Origin: Burkholderiales bacterium
GTDB lineage: Bacteria > Pseudomonadota > Gammaproteobacteria > Burkholderiales > Burkholderiaceae_F
Length of the DNA: 7,546 nt
Direction of reading: 5' to 3'
Assembly (NCBI GenBank): GCA_021298875.1
Contig: JAJTHJ010000049.1
Coordinates: forward strand, 1-7,546
Under the pieces are notes generated by a model. The model saw only the letters and a list, made by a program, of their open reading frames with translations, was not told the origin of the DNA and made no database searches. The translations under genes were made by a program, and so were the position numbers. This document shows, one piece after another, positions 6,237 to 7,546 of this stretch. The stretch's first letter is position 1. Each line of letters begins with the position of its first letter.

Positions 6237-7048
6237 CCGTTGCGCAATGGCTGGCGGCGAGCGGACTGCCGCTGGCGGAGGCGCGTGCGCTGCTGGCGGC
6301 GGCACTCGGCGTCCGGCGCGAGCTGTTGGTCGCCTATCCCGAGCGAGCGGTGCCGGACGACGCGGGCGAACTCTTTGCCCGGTTCACGGAACGGCGGCGC
6401 GCGGGCGAACCGCTCGCCTACCTGCTGGGCGTGCGTGAGTTCTACGGACGCGAGTTCGCGGTCGGGCCAGCGGTGCTGATCCCGCGGCCGGAGACGGAGC
6501 TGTTGGTGGAGCTGGCGCTGCACCGCGTCGCGCGCGCCGAGGCGCCGCGCATCGTCGACCTCGGCACCGGCTCGGGCTGCATCGCAATCACGCTGGCGCT
6601 GGAGTTGCCGCACGCGGCGGTCACCGCAATCGAACGCTCGGCCGAAGCACTGCACCTCGCACGCCGCAACGCGCAGCGCCTCGGCGCGCATATCGAGTTA
6701 TTGCAAGGCGACTGGTACGCTCCGCTCGAGGCGGAGCGGCGCTTCGATGCGATCGTCGCCAACCCGCCTTACGTCGCGGTCGGCGACCCGCACCTGCACG
6801 AGGGCGATCTGCGCTTTGAGCCAGCGCTGGCGCTCACCGACGGCAGCGATGGGCTGGCGTGTCTGCGCGCCGTCGTCGCCGGCGCGCCGGCGCATCTGGC
6901 AGCCGCCGGCTGGCTGGGCGTCGAACACGGCTACAACCAGGGCGCAGCCGCACGCGAACTCTTTGCCGCCGCCGGCTTCCAGGACATTGCCACCGTACGC
7001 GACGCCGCGGGCATCGAACGCGTCACCCACGGCCGCGCGCCGCGGTAA
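6233..7048 (+). CDS. prmC: Release factor glutamine N5-methyltransferase PrmC (HemK)
   Basis: PrmC uses S-adenosylmethionine to methylate the side-chain amide of the GGQ glutamine of RF1 and RF2, which raises termination efficiency. The product has 271 residues against about 277 in E. coli. The N-terminal helical substrate-binding domain ends in the family signature GEPLAYLLG(59-66)-x-EFYGREF and VLIPRPETELLVE (81-93). The methyltransferase domain has motif I DLGTGSG (109-115), an acidic residue after the next strand (TAIERS), and the catalytic NPPY at 177-180. The start is GTG at 6233, sharing four bases (GTGA) with the prfA stop; no good ribosome binding site stands alone there, so translation is probably coupled to prfA. 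The name hemK reflects an old, mistaken link to haem synthesis. Confidence 0.96.
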   Translation: MTVAQWLAASGLPLAEARALLAAALGVRRELLVAYPERAVPDDAGELFARFTERRRAGEPLAYLLGVREFYGREFAVGPAVLIPRPETELLVELALHRVARAEAPRIVDLGTGSGCIAITLALELPHAAVTAIERSAEALHLARRNAQRLGAHIELLQGDWYAPLEAERRFDAIVANPPYVAVGDPHLHEGDLRFEPALALTDGSDGLACLRAVVAGAPAHLAAAGWLGVEHGYNQGAAARELFAAAGFQDIATVRDAAGIERVTHGRAPR

Positions 7049-7067
7049 GCCCGCCGGGGTAAGCCCG
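7044..7067 (+). repeat. Ten-base direct repeat at the prmC stop codon
   Basis: GGTAAGCCCG occurs at 7044-7053 and again at 7058-7067, a period of 14 bases. The first copy contains the prmC stop TAA (7046-7048) and the second ends three bases before the grxD -35 box. It could be a small local duplication or a paired protein-binding site. I see no family to assign it to. Confidence 0.5.
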
Positions 7068-7069
7068 GT

Positions 7070-7099
7070 TTGACCGCCGCGCCAGCCCTTCCCTACACT
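7070..7099 (+). promoter_or_regulatory. grxD promoter
   Basis: TTGACC (7070-7075, five of six to the -35 consensus) and TACACT (7094-7099, four of six to the -10 consensus) are 18 bases apart. Transcription would start near 7106, about 20 bases before the grxD ATG, with the ribosome binding site in between. It suggests grxD can be expressed independently of the hemA-prfA-prmC unit, and it argues against a start at the in-frame codon at 7070. Confidence 0.6.
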
Positions 7100-7114
7100 G
7101 CCATGCTCATCTCC

Positions 7115-7120
7115 AAGGAG
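7115..7120 (+). promoter_or_regulatory. Ribosome binding site of grxD
   Basis: AAGGAG lies 6 bases before the ATG at 7127. It is a near-ideal Shine-Dalgarno match and decides the start over the in-frame upstream codons at 7070 and 7103. Confidence 0.85.
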
Positions 7121-7126
7121 GCCGCC

Positions 7127-7450
7127 ATGGACGCCAAGGAATTCATCCAGAAGACCGTCACCGAAAACCCGGTGGTGCTGTTCATGAAAGGCACCGCGCA
7201 GTTCCCGCAGTGCGGCTTCTCCGGCCGCGCGGTGCAGGTGCTCAAGCAGTGCGGGGTCAAGAACCTCGTCACCGTCAACGTGCTCGAAGACGACGACGTG
7301 CGCCAGGGCGTGAAGGAGTACGCCAACTGGCCGACCATCCCGCAGCTGTACGTGGGCGGGCAGTTCGTCGGCGGCTCGGACATCATGATGGAGATGTTCC
7401 AGAGCGGCGAGTTGCAGACGCTGCTCAAAGAGCAAGGCGTGGCGGCGTAA
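7127..7450 (+). CDS. grxD: Monothiol glutaredoxin, Grx4/GrxD family
   Basis: GrxD-type proteins bind a [2Fe-2S] cluster as glutathione-ligated dimers, often with BolA, and deliver or store Fe-S clusters in the cytoplasm. The product has 107 residues, slightly shorter than E. coli Grx4 (115). It is a single thioredoxin-fold domain: Lys21 in FMKGT, the monothiol active site Cys29-Gly-Phe-Ser32, the cis-proline stretch WPTIPQLY (69-76) with Pro73, and the glutathione-binding GGSDIMMEM (82-90). A second cysteine is at 42. The start at 7127 is set by AAGGAG and by the family's usual N-terminus. It lies 78 bases after prmC with its own promoter; the hemA-prfA-prmC-grxD order is familiar from Betaproteobacteria. 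Confidence 0.96.
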   Translation: MDAKEFIQKTVTENPVVLFMKGTAQFPQCGFSGRAVQVLKQCGVKNLVTVNVLEDDDVRQGVKEYANWPTIPQLYVGGQFVGGSDIMMEMFQSGELQTLLKEQGVAA

Positions 7451-7490
7451 CCCAACTCTTTCCCTCCCCCGCGTGCGGGGGAGGGTTGGG
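7451..7490. repeat. Interrupted palindrome after grxD, probable dispersed repeat or terminator-like element
   Basis: Starting right after the grxD stop, a perfect 11-base-pair inverted repeat (7462-7472 with 7475-7485, a C-run with one T against a G-run with one A) is nested in outer arms CCCAAC (7451-7456) and GTTGGG (7485-7490). The hairpin could end or protect the grxD message in either direction, although no clean T-run follows; only GTTT (7497-7500) and GGTTTT further on. C-rich/G-rich palindromes of this kind are scattered between genes in many proteobacterial genomes, so it is probably one copy of a dispersed family. The remaining bases to 7546 show no gene. Confidence 0.55.
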
Positions 7491-7546
7491 GCTGATGTTT
7501 CCCCGGTTTTATGGGCGGGTTATCGGAGAGGGGGCGGGAGGAGTAG

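Noticed and set aside
5268..6305. 345-codon frame opposite prfA and the start of prmC
   Set aside because: It is antisense to two well-recognised genes and has typical shadow composition.
7070..7126. Upstream starts for grxD at 7070 and 7103
   Set aside because: The first lies inside the -35 box, and neither has a ribosome binding site, while AAGGAG precedes 7127 and the family begins there.
6698..7435. 245-codon frame opposite prmC and grxD
   Set aside because: It is antisense to two certain genes and crosses the grxD promoter; no domain is recognisable.

Overview
The window is about 7.5 kb of uniformly GC-rich DNA with strong GC preference at third codon positions. It looks like ordinary chromosome of a betaproteobacterium. 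The evidence is the gene order hemA-prfA-prmC-grxD on the + strand and clear proteobacterial versions of all four proteins. The order within the Betaproteobacteria (Burkholderiales, Rhodocyclales, Nitrosomonadales or similar) cannot be fixed from the sequence alone.

Left part, minus strand (1-3712). Reading in the direction of transcription, there is first a small DUF697-like protein of two hydrophobic segments (3682 to 3170). After a 162-base gap with a possible promoter come two lipoprotein genes that look like one transcription unit. The first is a 115-residue cysteine-containing lipoprotein (3007 to 2660). The second, 36 bases further on, is a very large lipoprotein gene (2623 to 1) that runs off the left edge without a stop. 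Its frame is open for all 874 visible codons. It encodes a lipoprotein signal, a proline/alanine linker, a conserved-looking N-terminal domain, three diverged modules ending in Gly-Pro-Trp, a Tyr/Trp/Gly-rich segment and a Ser/Gly/Thr-rich tail with short Trp-Gly-x-Arg/His-Tyr-Gly-Gly-Gly repeats. It is the least ordinary object in the window and appears to be a cell-envelope or surface protein.

Right part, plus strand (3746-7490). A promoter with an exact TATAAT -10 box precedes hemA (glutamyl-tRNA reductase, first step of C5-pathway tetrapyrrole synthesis). Next come prfA (release factor RF1) and prmC (the methyltransferase that modifies the GGQ glutamine of release factors). prmC starts with GTG, overlapping the prfA stop as GTGA, so enzyme and substrate are probably translationally coupled. 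grxD (monothiol CGFS glutaredoxin, Fe-S cluster handling) follows with its own promoter and a strong ribosome binding site. A 40-base interrupted palindrome lies just after grxD.

I found no mobile element, tRNA, rRNA, CRISPR array or defence system. Long open frames opposite or beside these genes are shadows produced by the high GC content. I see no clear new biological system. The lipoprotein pair is the part most worth following up.
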